This document shows positions 44,776-53,400 of a stretch of DNA of 64,000 nucleotides, one piece after another. The notes below the pieces were generated by a model. The model was not told the DNA's origin. It was given only the letters and a program-made list of their open reading frames with translations, and did no database searches. The stretch lies in contig JAGNKX010000017.1 in NCBI GenBank assembly GCA_017999915.1, positions 1 through 64,000 on the forward strand, written 5' to 3'. Each line of letters begins with the position of its first letter. Positions within the stretch are counted from its first letter, which is position 1. The DNA comes from Spirochaetota bacterium. Lineage in GTDB: Bacteria > Spirochaetota > UBA4802 > UBA5550. The translations under genes and the position numbers were made by a program.

Positions 44776-45701
44776 TCCTCGTCCCTGAGATTTTTACTGG
44801 TCAAACGCAGGAAAAGGTCTTCCAGCCTGTTTGCGTTGTACCGTATGTTCTGTATCGATATATTCCCGTCGCGCAGAGCTGTCAGAATGTGAATGAACGA
44901 GTTGAGGTATTGATCGTTTTTTTCGATCACAATTGAATTGCCAGTACAGAAGACACCGGGGACGTCTTTGATGTACGACCCGATCATGCCGTTGAGTTCG
45001 GTCTCCGGAATCTGGATCGCAAAGGCGTCACTCGATGCCAGTATGGTTTCCTTCGGACCGCGCAAGATGATACTGCCTTCATCAATGATGGTTATCTCAT
45101 CGGATATATGCTCAATTTCATCTATGTAGTGGGAGGTGTAGATGACGGTGGTTCCCTCTTCCTTGTTCAGCTTCCGGATCATCTCCAGTATGTAGTTCCT
45201 TGATTGGGCGTCGACGCCGACCGTCGGCTCGTCAAGATAGAGGATTTTAGGGTTGTTCAGCAGCCCGATGGCAAAATTCAGGCGGCGCTTGAGGCCGCCT
45301 GAAAATTTGCCGGCGCGTTTCCGGTAAAAGGACTGCAACGAGGCGACCTCAATGGAATAATCGATGCGTTCCTTCAGCAGTGATCCGTGCAGCCCGTAGA
45401 GGACGCCGAAATATTCCAGGTTTTCATAGGCGGTGAGGAGCGGGTAAAAGGCCAGTGTCTGCGGCACGATGCTGGACAGGGACTGTATTTCGGCGAGGTT
45501 GCCGTCAAGGTCCAGCCCATTAATGAGAACATGGCCTCCGCTTTTCTTGATGATACCGGTGAGTATGGAAACGAGAGTCGTTTTCCCGGCGCCGTTGGGT
45601 CCGAGCAGACCCGTAATGGCCCCCTCTTTTATGGTCAGGTCGATATCCCTCAGAGCTACGGTATCATCATACGCTTTATGGAGGCGCTCTATCGTGATCA
45701 T
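44772..45701 (-). CDS. ABC transporter ATP-binding protein
   Basis: ATPase of 309 residues that powers the adjoining permease. Walker A is GPNGAGKTT (34-42), the signature is FSGGLKR (133-139) and Walker B is ILYLDEP (153-159). The C-terminal ~80 residues (TELNGMIGSYIKD and on) form the extra domain common in ABC-2 exporters of lipids and antibiotics. First gene of the exporter, ACP3, KS4 transcript. Confidence 0.92.
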   Translation of the reverse strand: MITIERLHKAYDDTVALRDIDLTIKEGAITGLLGPNGAGKTTLVSILTGIIKKSGGHVLINGLDLDGNLAEIQSLSSIVPQTLAFYPLLTAYENLEYFGVLYGLHGSLLKERIDYSIEVASLQSFYRKRAGKFSGGLKRRLNFAIGLLNNPKILYLDEPTVGVDAQSRNYILEMIRKLNKEEGTTVIYTSHYIDEIEHISDEITIIDEGSIILRGPKETILASSDAFAIQIPETELNGMIGSYIKDVPGVFCTGNSIVIEKNDQYLNSFIHILTALRDGNISIQNIRYNANRLEDLFLRLTSKNLRDEE

Positions 45702-45931
45702 GTGATGGACTTGAATCCCCCCCGGAACCGGTATCTAAGTAGAGATACAGTTAATGTTTGTACGCCAGCCGGACAAGGTCTGTCAACTATAATTCATCAC
45801 GGCATGGAATGGTTGGTGCAGGGCAGCCGAGGAGGCTAGAAGTCTGCATCGCAACAAGTCCATTCTATTACTAAAAAGATATTGATAAAAACAGCATCAT
45901 GTTTTGGAGTCGTTAGTGAGAAAGGCAAGCA

Positions 45932-46312
45932 ATGGAATATAGTGACAGAACATTTGATTTCAAGGGCCGCTGGGACACCCCATCCCGGTGCGGGCTCAAA
46001 ATCATCAAAAATCCAGACCGCCACGTCGTCATCGTCACCGAGCTTTTTGAAGAGAATCCGGGGACATCCATAACCGAATTCAACACTGAGCTGGCGGCGA
46101 TCATTGTCAGGGAATTCGGCCTTGATCCGGCAAAGCTTGTATTCATCGAGCATAACCCGGACCGTGGCTCGAAGCTGGACCACTACAAGGAATCCTTTGA
46201 CAGGGTGCGTTTCCGGAGGGATGGCTCCCGCTTTAGCGATCCGGAATGGGAGCGAATCGGCAGGGAACGGGTCGATGAGCTGATTGGGCAGGCCCGTTCT
46301 CTTACTCCCTGA
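45932..46312 (+). CDS. Conserved-looking hypothetical protein
   Basis: Soluble protein of 126 residues without signal or membrane segment. It begins MEYSDRTFDFKGRWDTPSRC and has a short charged helix at the end. A Glu/Asp-rich face and the pattern VVIVTELFEENPGTSITEFN suggest a compact alpha/beta fold. I did not recognise a family. It lies alone between the ABC exporter and a small minus-strand gene. Confidence 0.6.
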   Translation: MEYSDRTFDFKGRWDTPSRCGLKIIKNPDRHVVIVTELFEENPGTSITEFNTELAAIIVREFGLDPAKLVFIEHNPDRGSKLDHYKESFDRVRFRRDGSRFSDPEWERIGRERVDELIGQARSLTP

Positions 46313-46399
46313 TTAAGCACCCGATAAAGTTTGACTAAAGGAGCTGTTTCACTCCCGGTTATGCAGCGCCTGTAGTAATGCTGCCAGGCTGGGGACCTG

Positions 46400-46693
46400 T
46401 TATTTATCCGGATGAATCTGCCGCAGCACGACTTTTCCGCTGCTCAGGACCTGGAAATCGACCGGCGGCCGGTCCTCCGCGATATCGGCCAGCGACATGC
46501 CCCTTTTCCTGAGGGCCGTCTTGATTTTCGCGAGCAGTTCCGGGTCTGGAGTGAACTCGGTCCTCGAATCTCCCACCAGCCGGTAGAATTTTCCGTGGAC
46601 ATATTCTATCTGATAATTATTGACGGCGCCGGAGGGTCCCTTTCCGGTTGAGATTTCCCTGCTTGTTTTTCCTTTTCCGTAGCTGCCCTTCAT
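46400..46693 (-). CDS. Small protein of unknown function
   Basis: Protein of 97 residues. The start at 46693 is well supported by AGGAGGTG 6 bases upstream; longer in-frame starts are rejected. The first ~35 residues are Lys/Ser/Gly-rich and probably disordered (GSYGKGKTSREISTGKG). The rest has a compact basic part ending VLRQIHPDK. No signal peptide. The role is unknown. Confidence 0.6.
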   Translation of the reverse strand: MKGSYGKGKTSREISTGKGPSGAVNNYQIEYVHGKFYRLVGDSRTEFTPDPELLAKIKTALRKRGMSLADIAEDRPPVDFQVLSSGKVVLRQIHPDK

Positions 46694-46913
46694 GACCGGC
46701 ACCTCCTGGCGGCGTTCCCACTGAACCAATCTGGCTGCGCGTCCCTCCCGAAGGGGCGCTTCTTTGTCCACGCCATTGTATATTCAGCATGCACATGTAA
46801 GGGGGAAGGTCCAGCATTTTTTCCGGCGATGGGGTGCGGCTGCCTTTCATTACCGGCGGCCCGCGACGTTTGGTCAATACCGAAGGGAAAACCGATGTTA
46901 AAAACGCAAACCC

Positions 46914-47206
46914 TTACCGGAAATAATCCCTGATCGCCAGGATCAACGAGTGCGCCATGGTTCCGAAAAGCGCCAGATAGATCAGGAGTCCGAACAATGC
47001 CATGCCGAAGCGCTCCCTGAAATGGGGCCATGAACCTGAGCCGCGGAGGGGAACCCTTCCGGTGACGGCAATGGAGATCAGGATCAGCCCGGATCCGAGG
47101 CATATGGAACCGAAAAAAGCAGCTTTTCCAGATGGCGATGAGAATCCGGTATCAGAAACAGGATGAATGGAAGCAGTATAACGACAATCCCGATATAGAC
47201 AAGCAT
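46914..47206 (-). pseudogene. Small three-helix membrane protein, frame broken by one base
   Basis: An ATG at 47206, after a good AGGAG ribosome site, begins LVYIGIVVILLPFILFLIP, a clear membrane helix. The frame stops early, at GSDPG-stop. The adjoining frame continues with LGSGLILISIAVTG and MALFGLLIYLALFGTMAHSL, two more helices. Adding one T to a run of six T (minus strand, 47112-47117) would join the frames into a 97-residue three-helix protein. So one base is missing there, either a real slippage mutation or a sequencing error. Function unknown. Confidence 0.7.
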
Positions 47207-47345
47207 AGATCCTCTCCTGGTTGATTGAAAAAATATATATCTCAATGCCATGAATCTCACGTATAAAACGATGGAGGCTAATAAAAATTATATGCGCCAG
47301 GTTGCGCTTGATTCTTCCGGGGGATAAGAGAGGTGCCTTAGGCGC

Positions 47346-47566
47346 TGTTACGCCTCCCCGAAGGCTTCGGCGCATCTGCGGCGCGCCAGGTCAAGGCCCT
47401 TGACCAGGTTCTGTCGCAAATCCTTCACCGCGGGGATGGTCCAGTCCACCAGGCTTGATTCAATGCCGTCCTGGGAGGCGCGGGCCTTGTCCAGGTAGCT
47501 GCCGATGAAGCTGTTCCGCAGCTCTTCGGCACGGGTGGTTTCAACCTTATCCATAAGTCGGTTATA
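47346..47566 (-). pseudogene. Duplicated 3' end of the biotin-carboxylase/carboxyltransferase gene
   Basis: This copy encodes the last 68 residues of the large carboxylase (from MDKVETTRAEELRNSFIG to the end). It matches the true 3' end at 55463-55683. About 185 bases nearest the stop differ at only 2 positions; similarity drops over the next 35 bases, with 3 amino-acid changes there. The match ends 2 bases after the stop codon. No promoter or other carboxylase sequence surrounds it, so it is a remnant and not a gene. The two copies enclose the island at 47.6-55.4 kb. Confidence 0.85.
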
Positions 47567-47728
47567 CTAAAATCAAGGAATCTGTGCTAACTTGAGTACA
47601 AGCCAATAAGACTGAATGCGTTTTATCAGCAGCTTCCATTGGTCTCACGTGATCCCCCTCAGCACAAAAAGTTCTGGACAGGGGCCTAAAATTTTCTCCA
47701 TGTAGCCGGCGGCACGCTCTCCCCTGCT

Positions 47729-49600
47729 TTATTCTAACCCGGACTCCGAATGAAAGGCGACGGGGATATCGTCAATATTTTTTACCGTAAAGGGTTTTTT
47801 CATGTGCCTACCGCAGAACCCCATAAGCATGGCATTGACTCCCCTTTTTATATCCCTGCCGTTTTTATCATAGAGTTCCTTCACCATGCCATAATATGTC
47901 AGGGCGGCTTCCCGCTCATACAAAAGATCTAGGCCCAGCCCAATCATTAAAAGGGCGTGGGCACGCTCATTGTTGGACTGAGTCAGCTGAAGGGACTTTT
48001 TCAGCAGGTCCACCGCTTTCCTGTACTGTCCGGAATGCAGAAGAAGGGATGCCTTCAGGCGAGGATAAATTGATTCCTTCGGGTCAGCTTTGATGGCCGC
48101 ATCGAGGTGTTTTATCATTCCCTCAAAGTCGTCTGGATTTTCCTCATGGGCAGCGTATGCCTTCATGAAGTGGTGCAGGCCCCTTTCAAGGGAAGGATTG
48201 ATCCAGGCATAGGGCCGCAGGTCCGGAATGTTCCTGAAGCGGCCGTCTTTTAGAAGTGTCCTGGCGTCATATCCGTGAAAGATTCCGTCGCAGGCCGGTT
48301 CTATGCCCGAGGCAAGCCATAATATCCCGTCCTCCGGAATGAAAATGGCCGAGGTGACATTGTTGGCGGCCCCTATGGTGATGCCCGTAGCCCTTTCCGT
48401 ACGGGTTACCCAGTCAAGGCGGTCTCCCATGTAGGCGGCGGCCCTGGTGGGCGTTATGCGCCCCCTTTCGGAGGTGAGAATTTCCTCAAGCCGGTAATAC
48501 CTGCCCGCAAGGTCGCGCATCACAAGGTTGTAACGCGACATGAGGTCCACTCCCTTCATCTCCTTCGTAATGGCGAAGTTGGTCACCACCGCAGTATTCT
48601 TTTCCATGCCCCTCACCCCCATGCGGCCCTCATTGGCCTCAATTACCAGGGCCTTCTGAGCGGCGCCGGAGGCCAGCATTAAACCGAAAGAGCCCGCCCG
48701 GGGCGTTCGGCGCAGAATCTCCAGGGCCTCCTCTATCGTGGAAGCCCTGCGCATAATCTCGTGTTCCAGTATGGTGAAGGAAAGCCCGCGCGGTCCGGTC
48801 TCGTCAAATCCCATAAAATGGCCCCCGATGAAGATGCCGTGCTTGTTAAAAGCGGAATTGCATTTGATGAGCCCGGCGGTGGAAATATTCACATAGGAAT
48901 AGTCTCGCGCCGGGCGATAAATAAATATGGTCTGCGCCGCGATCCACCTGCCCTGACCGAAGTAGTCGGTATTCCTTCCGATGATTAGTTTGCCGTCAGC
49001 CGTGGCCGGCCCCGCCGCCGCGAAATCGGTACATTCCGCGTTTATTCCGAAATCGCTCGCATTGCCCTTTACCTTGCCCGGAAGCATAATCATGCCGAGC
49101 TCGGACTTGAAGGTGGCCCTTAAAATCACCCTGAAATCGATGCCGGCGCCGTCGGAGATTCCTTTCAACTCCTGGAGGTATTCCGCCGGAGTGTTCCTTT
49201 CCAGGGGGCCGAAGACAGTGAAATCAAGATAAAGAAGTATGAGCTTCCGCACAAGGGCCGGCTTGCCATGCATGTCCCTCATCTGCGAAACCGGATTTCC
49301 GAAGACCGGCACGACGCCATTGAGTATTTCTTTTTTTAGAAGCACGCCGTGCTGAAACCCCATCTCGTAGGGCTCGCCCGTCATAGAAAGGACGATGTTG
49401 CCATGCCGATTTTCCCGCCAGGCTTCCCCAAGCCAGATGCGTTCCCCGTCAACGCGGGGCTGAAGCGCCATGATTTTTTGGAGCGTATCATGGTCAGGCC
49501 TGTATGCCATTCCGGAACTAATGATCCTGGTGGACACAAAAACCGCCGCAATCAATATTATTACAATAATGACGGAAATTAAAAAATACAATCGTTTCAT
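47729..49600 (-). CDS. C45-type N-terminal nucleophile acyltransferase/hydrolase with TPR region
   Basis: Envelope-anchored protein of 623 residues with an N-terminal membrane helix (FLISVIIVIILIAAVFV). The catalytic domain (about 65-470) is of the isopenicillin-N acyltransferase or C45 hydrolase kind. The probable self-cleavage point and nucleophile is Cys190 in NAECTDFAAAG, followed by GRNTDYF. A helical repeat region with TPR-like pairs occupies ~480-580 (IYPRLKASLLLHSGQYRKA). These enzymes hydrolyse or form amide bonds. It begins the island's metabolic set and shares its orientation with the amidohydrolase 22 bases upstream. Confidence 0.8.
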   Translation of the reverse strand: MKRLYFLISVIIVIILIAAVFVSTRIISSGMAYRPDHDTLQKIMALQPRVDGERIWLGEAWRENRHGNIVLSMTGEPYEMGFQHGVLLKKEILNGVVPVFGNPVSQMRDMHGKPALVRKLILLYLDFTVFGPLERNTPAEYLQELKGISDGAGIDFRVILRATFKSELGMIMLPGKVKGNASDFGINAECTDFAAAGPATADGKLIIGRNTDYFGQGRWIAAQTIFIYRPARDYSYVNISTAGLIKCNSAFNKHGIFIGGHFMGFDETGPRGLSFTILEHEIMRRASTIEEALEILRRTPRAGSFGLMLASGAAQKALVIEANEGRMGVRGMEKNTAVVTNFAITKEMKGVDLMSRYNLVMRDLAGRYYRLEEILTSERGRITPTRAAAYMGDRLDWVTRTERATGITIGAANNVTSAIFIPEDGILWLASGIEPACDGIFHGYDARTLLKDGRFRNIPDLRPYAWINPSLERGLHHFMKAYAAHEENPDDFEGMIKHLDAAIKADPKESIYPRLKASLLLHSGQYRKAVDLLKKSLQLTQSNNERAHALLMIGLGLDLLYEREAALTYYGMVKELYDKNGRDIKRGVNAMLMGFCGRHMKKPFTVKNIDDIPVAFHSESGLE

Positions 49601-49621
49601 TTAATCCTCTCTTGGTTTATA

Positions 49622-50557
49622 TCACCGGTTTTCTATTTCCGCACGTTTCACGTCAAGCCCCAGCAGCTCGGCCGCGTTTTTAAAAAAGAGCCGGTTTTCC
49701 AGTGTACGGACGCCGCGGCACGCAATACGGACAGTGCTCACGTGCGGAGGCCGCATGCCGTAGGGCCAGTCCGACGCGTACATCACCCTCTCTGGTCCGA
49801 ATGTCTCAATAAGAGTGCGGATGGTGTGGGGAGACTGGAAACTAGTGTCGACCCATACGTTAGCCCATCCTGCAAGCAATTCACACACTTCCCGGTGCCA
49901 GAACAGGCCCGAGTGACCCACTATGAATTTAATGCCGGGGAAAGATCGGATCAACCCCGCGATTGGTTTTATAGAGCCGTATTCCGGAATATTCCTTTTA
50001 TTTTCCTTAACCGGGTAGTATTCGTATTTTCCCGCATGGATCAGCACGGGCTTCCCAAGGGGCTGGAACGCCTCAAGGGCTTGCATTACGCGTGAGTCCG
50101 AGGGGGAAACACGCTGGATGACCGGATGGAGCTTGAGCCCGTATGCTCCGTTCTTCACGTCGGCCCGCAGTTTTTTCTCCACGGAGTCCATCCTGTCAAA
50201 ATTGATACTGGTGAAGGGAAGAATGCGCGCATCCTGTTTCACGGCAGATCGAAGGTCATCAAAGGTTAGGTACGGTTCTATGGGAAGACACACAGTGTAA
50301 TCGATTCCGGCTTCGTCAAGCGAGGCCTGCATGTTCTCGAGGGTTGCTGCAGCGTTGCGCGCGGCTTCGGCCTTTATAGTCTGATTCTTCAACAGGCGGT
50401 AGATACAAAGCCCGAATCCAAAATTACGCATTTGGAACTGCTCGTTGAGAGCCTGCGGATTGAATATATCAGGTACGCGTATCCCGGTTCGGTGAATCAG
50501 CGTTCCCCCATTGTAGTTTAACACATCGCCAAGATGGCTGTGGGCATCGATTATCAT
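49622..50557 (-). CDS. Amidohydrolase-2-type metal-dependent hydrolase
   Basis: TIM-barrel enzyme of about 311 residues. Metal-binding pattern: DAHSHLGD at the N terminus, HPVIQR, HAGKYEYYP, FIVGHSGLF and SDWPYG near the end. The family includes hydrolases and decarboxylases. The frame runs open to 50596, but the ATG at 50557 opens directly into the catalytic DAHSH. It ends 22 bases before the C45 hydrolase starts. Substrate unknown. Confidence 0.8.
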   Translation of the reverse strand: MIIDAHSHLGDVLNYNGGTLIHRTGIRVPDIFNPQALNEQFQMRNFGFGLCIYRLLKNQTIKAEAARNAAATLENMQASLDEAGIDYTVCLPIEPYLTFDDLRSAVKQDARILPFTSINFDRMDSVEKKLRADVKNGAYGLKLHPVIQRVSPSDSRVMQALEAFQPLGKPVLIHAGKYEYYPVKENKRNIPEYGSIKPIAGLIRSFPGIKFIVGHSGLFWHREVCELLAGWANVWVDTSFQSPHTIRTLIETFGPERVMYASDWPYGMRPPHVSTVRIACRGVRTLENRLFFKNAAELLGLDVKRAEIENR

Positions 50558-50730
50558 AGAGCAGTAAACCATCCATTCATAAGATTTTTGGTGCAAGGGT
50601 GAGATTCATTTGTTAGGAATCACCTCAAGACCGGAACCGCACCCGGCAAGTTTGCGAGATGCCATGCCTGGACGCTGCCGCGAATGTCTCCGTATCTCTA
50701 TTTGAAAAATGAGACAACATCACCCTGAAG

Positions 50731-51978
50731 CTATGCAACATTATCTAAAGATATCTTCACGCATTCCACAATTTGCTGAACATCCTCCCGTGTAACCGCA
50801 AGTGAAGGTCTGAAAACCACGCTTCGCCTGTCAACGCGTCCACGCATGCAGATCAATCCGGCTTTACGAGCTTCGACGCAGAATCTCCGCGTAATTTCTT
50901 CGTCCTTCAAAGTTATGGATTGCAGCAGTCCGATTCCCCGAACCCCGCCTATCATTTCAATGTTGTCCCTGGCGATCCTACAAAGTTCGGAATGCAGCAT
51001 ATCACCCATACTTTGCGCATTTTCCCAGGAGCGTTCACTTTCGTATAATTCAAGCGCCTTCACCGCGACCCTGCAGCCCACATCGTGGCCGCCGAAGGTG
51101 CAGAGGTGAATAAGAGGGTGGTCGTCGAAAAAGGATTTCAGTTTTCGGGTAAAGGCCATGGCTGTCATGGGAAACATGCCGCCGGTAATCGCCTCTCCGA
51201 GGACGGCAATGTCGGGCTCGAATCCGAACCGCTCAAAGGAGAATCGCTCCCCGGTACGTCCGAATCCCGTCTGCGATTCATCGACGATGAGTACGGCGCC
51301 GGACCGGCTGCAAAGCTTTCTCAACTCGGAGTAATATTCCCCGGCTGTATGGCGGCATCCGTTTTCCGCCTGGACAGTCTCCAGGACAACTGCAGCCGTT
51401 TTAGAATTCACGGTCTTCTTTGCTGCATCAATGTCGCCGAAAGGAATCTCCTTGATCCCGGGAATCCCGGGACCGAAAAGATGTTTGTCCTCCCGGGCCG
51501 ACATGCACAGGGAAAAACCGGTATGTCCGTACCAACCGCCATCCACGGTGATGATTTCGGCGCGTTTTGTATATCCGCGGGCAAGTTTGCAGGCGGCGTC
51601 CATCGCTTCGCCGCGCACAACCGTGAAAAGAAAACATTCGAGCCTGCCAGGTATAAAGGAGGAAAGCTTTTCAGCAAGAAGCGCTTTCTCCTCCGAGATC
51701 GCAATAAAATTTCCCTGATCGGTTTGCCTGGCCGCTTCACGAAGCGCATCGCCAAGTTCTCTCCTCCCTCTCCCGAGATTATAAATCGCCCCGGAAGTGT
51801 CGCAGTCCAGGTACTCCAGACCCGACATATCATATAATCGCGTGCCGCGTCCCCCCTCCTCAATGAGATCAATCCCCTCGGCTGTAATCATATCCACATA
51901 GCCCTTTGAAAAAACCGCCGCCGCGTCCTGCAGCAATTCTTTTCTGTCGTCAATTTCCTTTTGTATAACTATATTCAT
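50731..51978 (-). CDS. Class III aminotransferase paralogue lacking the PLP lysine
   Basis: Protein of 415 residues with the class III fold (DESQTGFGRTG, FGGHDVGCRVA). The lysine that binds PLP is missing: the motif reads PDIAVLGEAITGG where the family has K at Glu262. The codon is GAG; one base change would restore AAG. The phosphate-binding GSG region is also altered (VVRGEAMDAACKLAR). The downstream neighbour keeps both features. So this is either a catalytically inactive partner, a regulatory pseudoenzyme or a recently mutated enzyme. It is in the same operon as the active paralogue. Confidence 0.82.
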   Translation of the reverse strand: MNIVIQKEIDDRKELLQDAAAVFSKGYVDMITAEGIDLIEEGGRGTRLYDMSGLEYLDCDTSGAIYNLGRGRRELGDALREAARQTDQGNFIAISEEKALLAEKLSSFIPGRLECFLFTVVRGEAMDAACKLARGYTKRAEIITVDGGWYGHTGFSLCMSAREDKHLFGPGIPGIKEIPFGDIDAAKKTVNSKTAAVVLETVQAENGCRHTAGEYYSELRKLCSRSGAVLIVDESQTGFGRTGERFSFERFGFEPDIAVLGEAITGGMFPMTAMAFTRKLKSFFDDHPLIHLCTFGGHDVGCRVAVKALELYESERSWENAQSMGDMLHSELCRIARDNIEMIGGVRGIGLLQSITLKDEEITRRFCVEARKAGLICMRGRVDRRSVVFRPSLAVTREDVQQIVECVKISLDNVA

Positions 51979-52007
51979 TGTTCTCCTCCTCTTTTTTCCC
52001 TTACTAA

Positions 52008-53381
52008 TCAGGCAAGATGCAGTTTCCGCAACAAGTTGTTCAGGAATATGAGCACTTTTACATTGTTCATAATTTTTTTAAACAGAGATATCCTCGAAAG
52101 AGGAAGCATCAGGGAGAGGTAGAGTCCCATTCCCCTGACCGCTTTGCCTATCTTGGCTAGGATGTCATCAATCTCTTCTTCAGTAACCGTGATGGGCACC
52201 ATGAAACGCATCACATGGGGAGCATTGCCGGAATAAGCCGCAAACACACCTTCTTTGGCGAGGTTGTCAGCCATGAGCACCCCCATGAATTCATGCAGGT
52301 ATTCGACTCCCAGCATGAGCCCCTTTCCGCGGATTTCCCTGATAAGCTTTGGGTATGAACGCATCAGGTCATCAAGTCCCTCCTGGAATCTCTTGCCGCG
52401 TTGTGCCGCGTTTTCCCACATCCGGTTATCGACAAGGAAATCGATGACTCTTGATGATACCATGCATCCGATATCCGATCCTCCGCCGAATGACTCATGG
52501 AAATCAGGGTGTGAGTCCACGAAGCTTCTCAGTATATCGATATCGCGAAACACAACCGCTCCGTTAGGATAGACACCTCCGCTTATGGATTTTGCCAGCG
52601 CCATTATATCGGGCACCACTCCGGAATATTCGCCATAAAAAAATTTTCCGGTTCGGCAGAAGCCGGTCTGTATCTCGTCGAAAATTAACATGATCCCCAG
52701 TTCATCGCAGATAGACCTAAGTCCCTTGAGATAGTCATCGCTGCCCACATGAATACCGCCTTCACCCTGAACCGGCTCGAGAATGATCGCAGCGATTTCG
52801 AGTGATGCGCTTTTCCTGACAGCGTTAAGATCACCGAAGGGTACATAGCTGAAGCCGGGCTTCAACGGCTTAAAGAGCTCCTTGTAGTAGTCCTTCCCGC
52901 CCGCAGAGAGGCTGAATCCGGAGTGTCCGTGGTAGGCGTTCACCATGGCGATAACCTTGCTCCTGCCCGTGGCGCCCATAGCCAGCTTAAGGGCGCATTC
53001 AACAGAGTCGGCCCCGCTCCCGGTAAGCATTACGCGGTTGAGATCCCCGGGCGCCAGGGATGCGAGTTTTTTCGCAAACCCTATTTTATGCCGCGAAAGT
53101 AGCCGGTGGCTCCCCATATCTGCTTTAGCGATCTCATCAAGCCCTGCAACCACTTCACTGTTCAGTCGTCCTACGTTGAAGCATCCTGCCGATGAGAAAG
53201 CGTCAATGAAGCGCCTTCCCGAAGTGCGGTCCACAAATCCGATCCCGCCCCGTTCAGTTTCAAGAATATCCAAATGACCGGCCGAGAGAAACCTGATCTG
53301 TTGTTTCGAGATGTGACTTCCAAAAAGTTCAAATACCCGTTTGTTCAGTTTTCGAATACCGGCTGAAATTTTCAGCTTCAT
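52008..53381 (-). CDS. Class III aminotransferase
   Basis: PLP-dependent aminotransferase of 457 residues. The PLP lysine is Lys264 in PDIMALAKSISGG; phosphate binding is by TGSGADSVE; the cofactor aspartate is in FDEIQTGFCRTG. The ATG at 53381 is set by an AGGAGG site. The C-terminal region (GMGLYLSLMLPLSRISLFKK) is unusual and hydrophobic and might associate with membrane. Such enzymes transfer an amino group, often to pyruvate. It lies between its inactive-looking paralogue and alanine dehydrogenase, which supports pyruvate/alanine as the amino-group carrier. Confidence 0.87.
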   Translation of the reverse strand: MKLKISAGIRKLNKRVFELFGSHISKQQIRFLSAGHLDILETERGGIGFVDRTSGRRFIDAFSSAGCFNVGRLNSEVVAGLDEIAKADMGSHRLLSRHKIGFAKKLASLAPGDLNRVMLTGSGADSVECALKLAMGATGRSKVIAMVNAYHGHSGFSLSAGGKDYYKELFKPLKPGFSYVPFGDLNAVRKSASLEIAAIILEPVQGEGGIHVGSDDYLKGLRSICDELGIMLIFDEIQTGFCRTGKFFYGEYSGVVPDIMALAKSISGGVYPNGAVVFRDIDILRSFVDSHPDFHESFGGGSDIGCMVSSRVIDFLVDNRMWENAAQRGKRFQEGLDDLMRSYPKLIREIRGKGLMLGVEYLHEFMGVLMADNLAKEGVFAAYSGNAPHVMRFMVPITVTEEEIDDILAKIGKAVRGMGLYLSLMLPLSRISLFKKIMNNVKVLIFLNNLLRKLHLA

Positions 53382-53400
53382 GATGTCCTCCTGCGCTATT

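Noticed and set aside
47348-47554. Independent 68-residue gene
   Set aside because: It equals the C-terminal tail of the carboxylase almost exactly and has no domain of its own, so it is a duplicated gene end.
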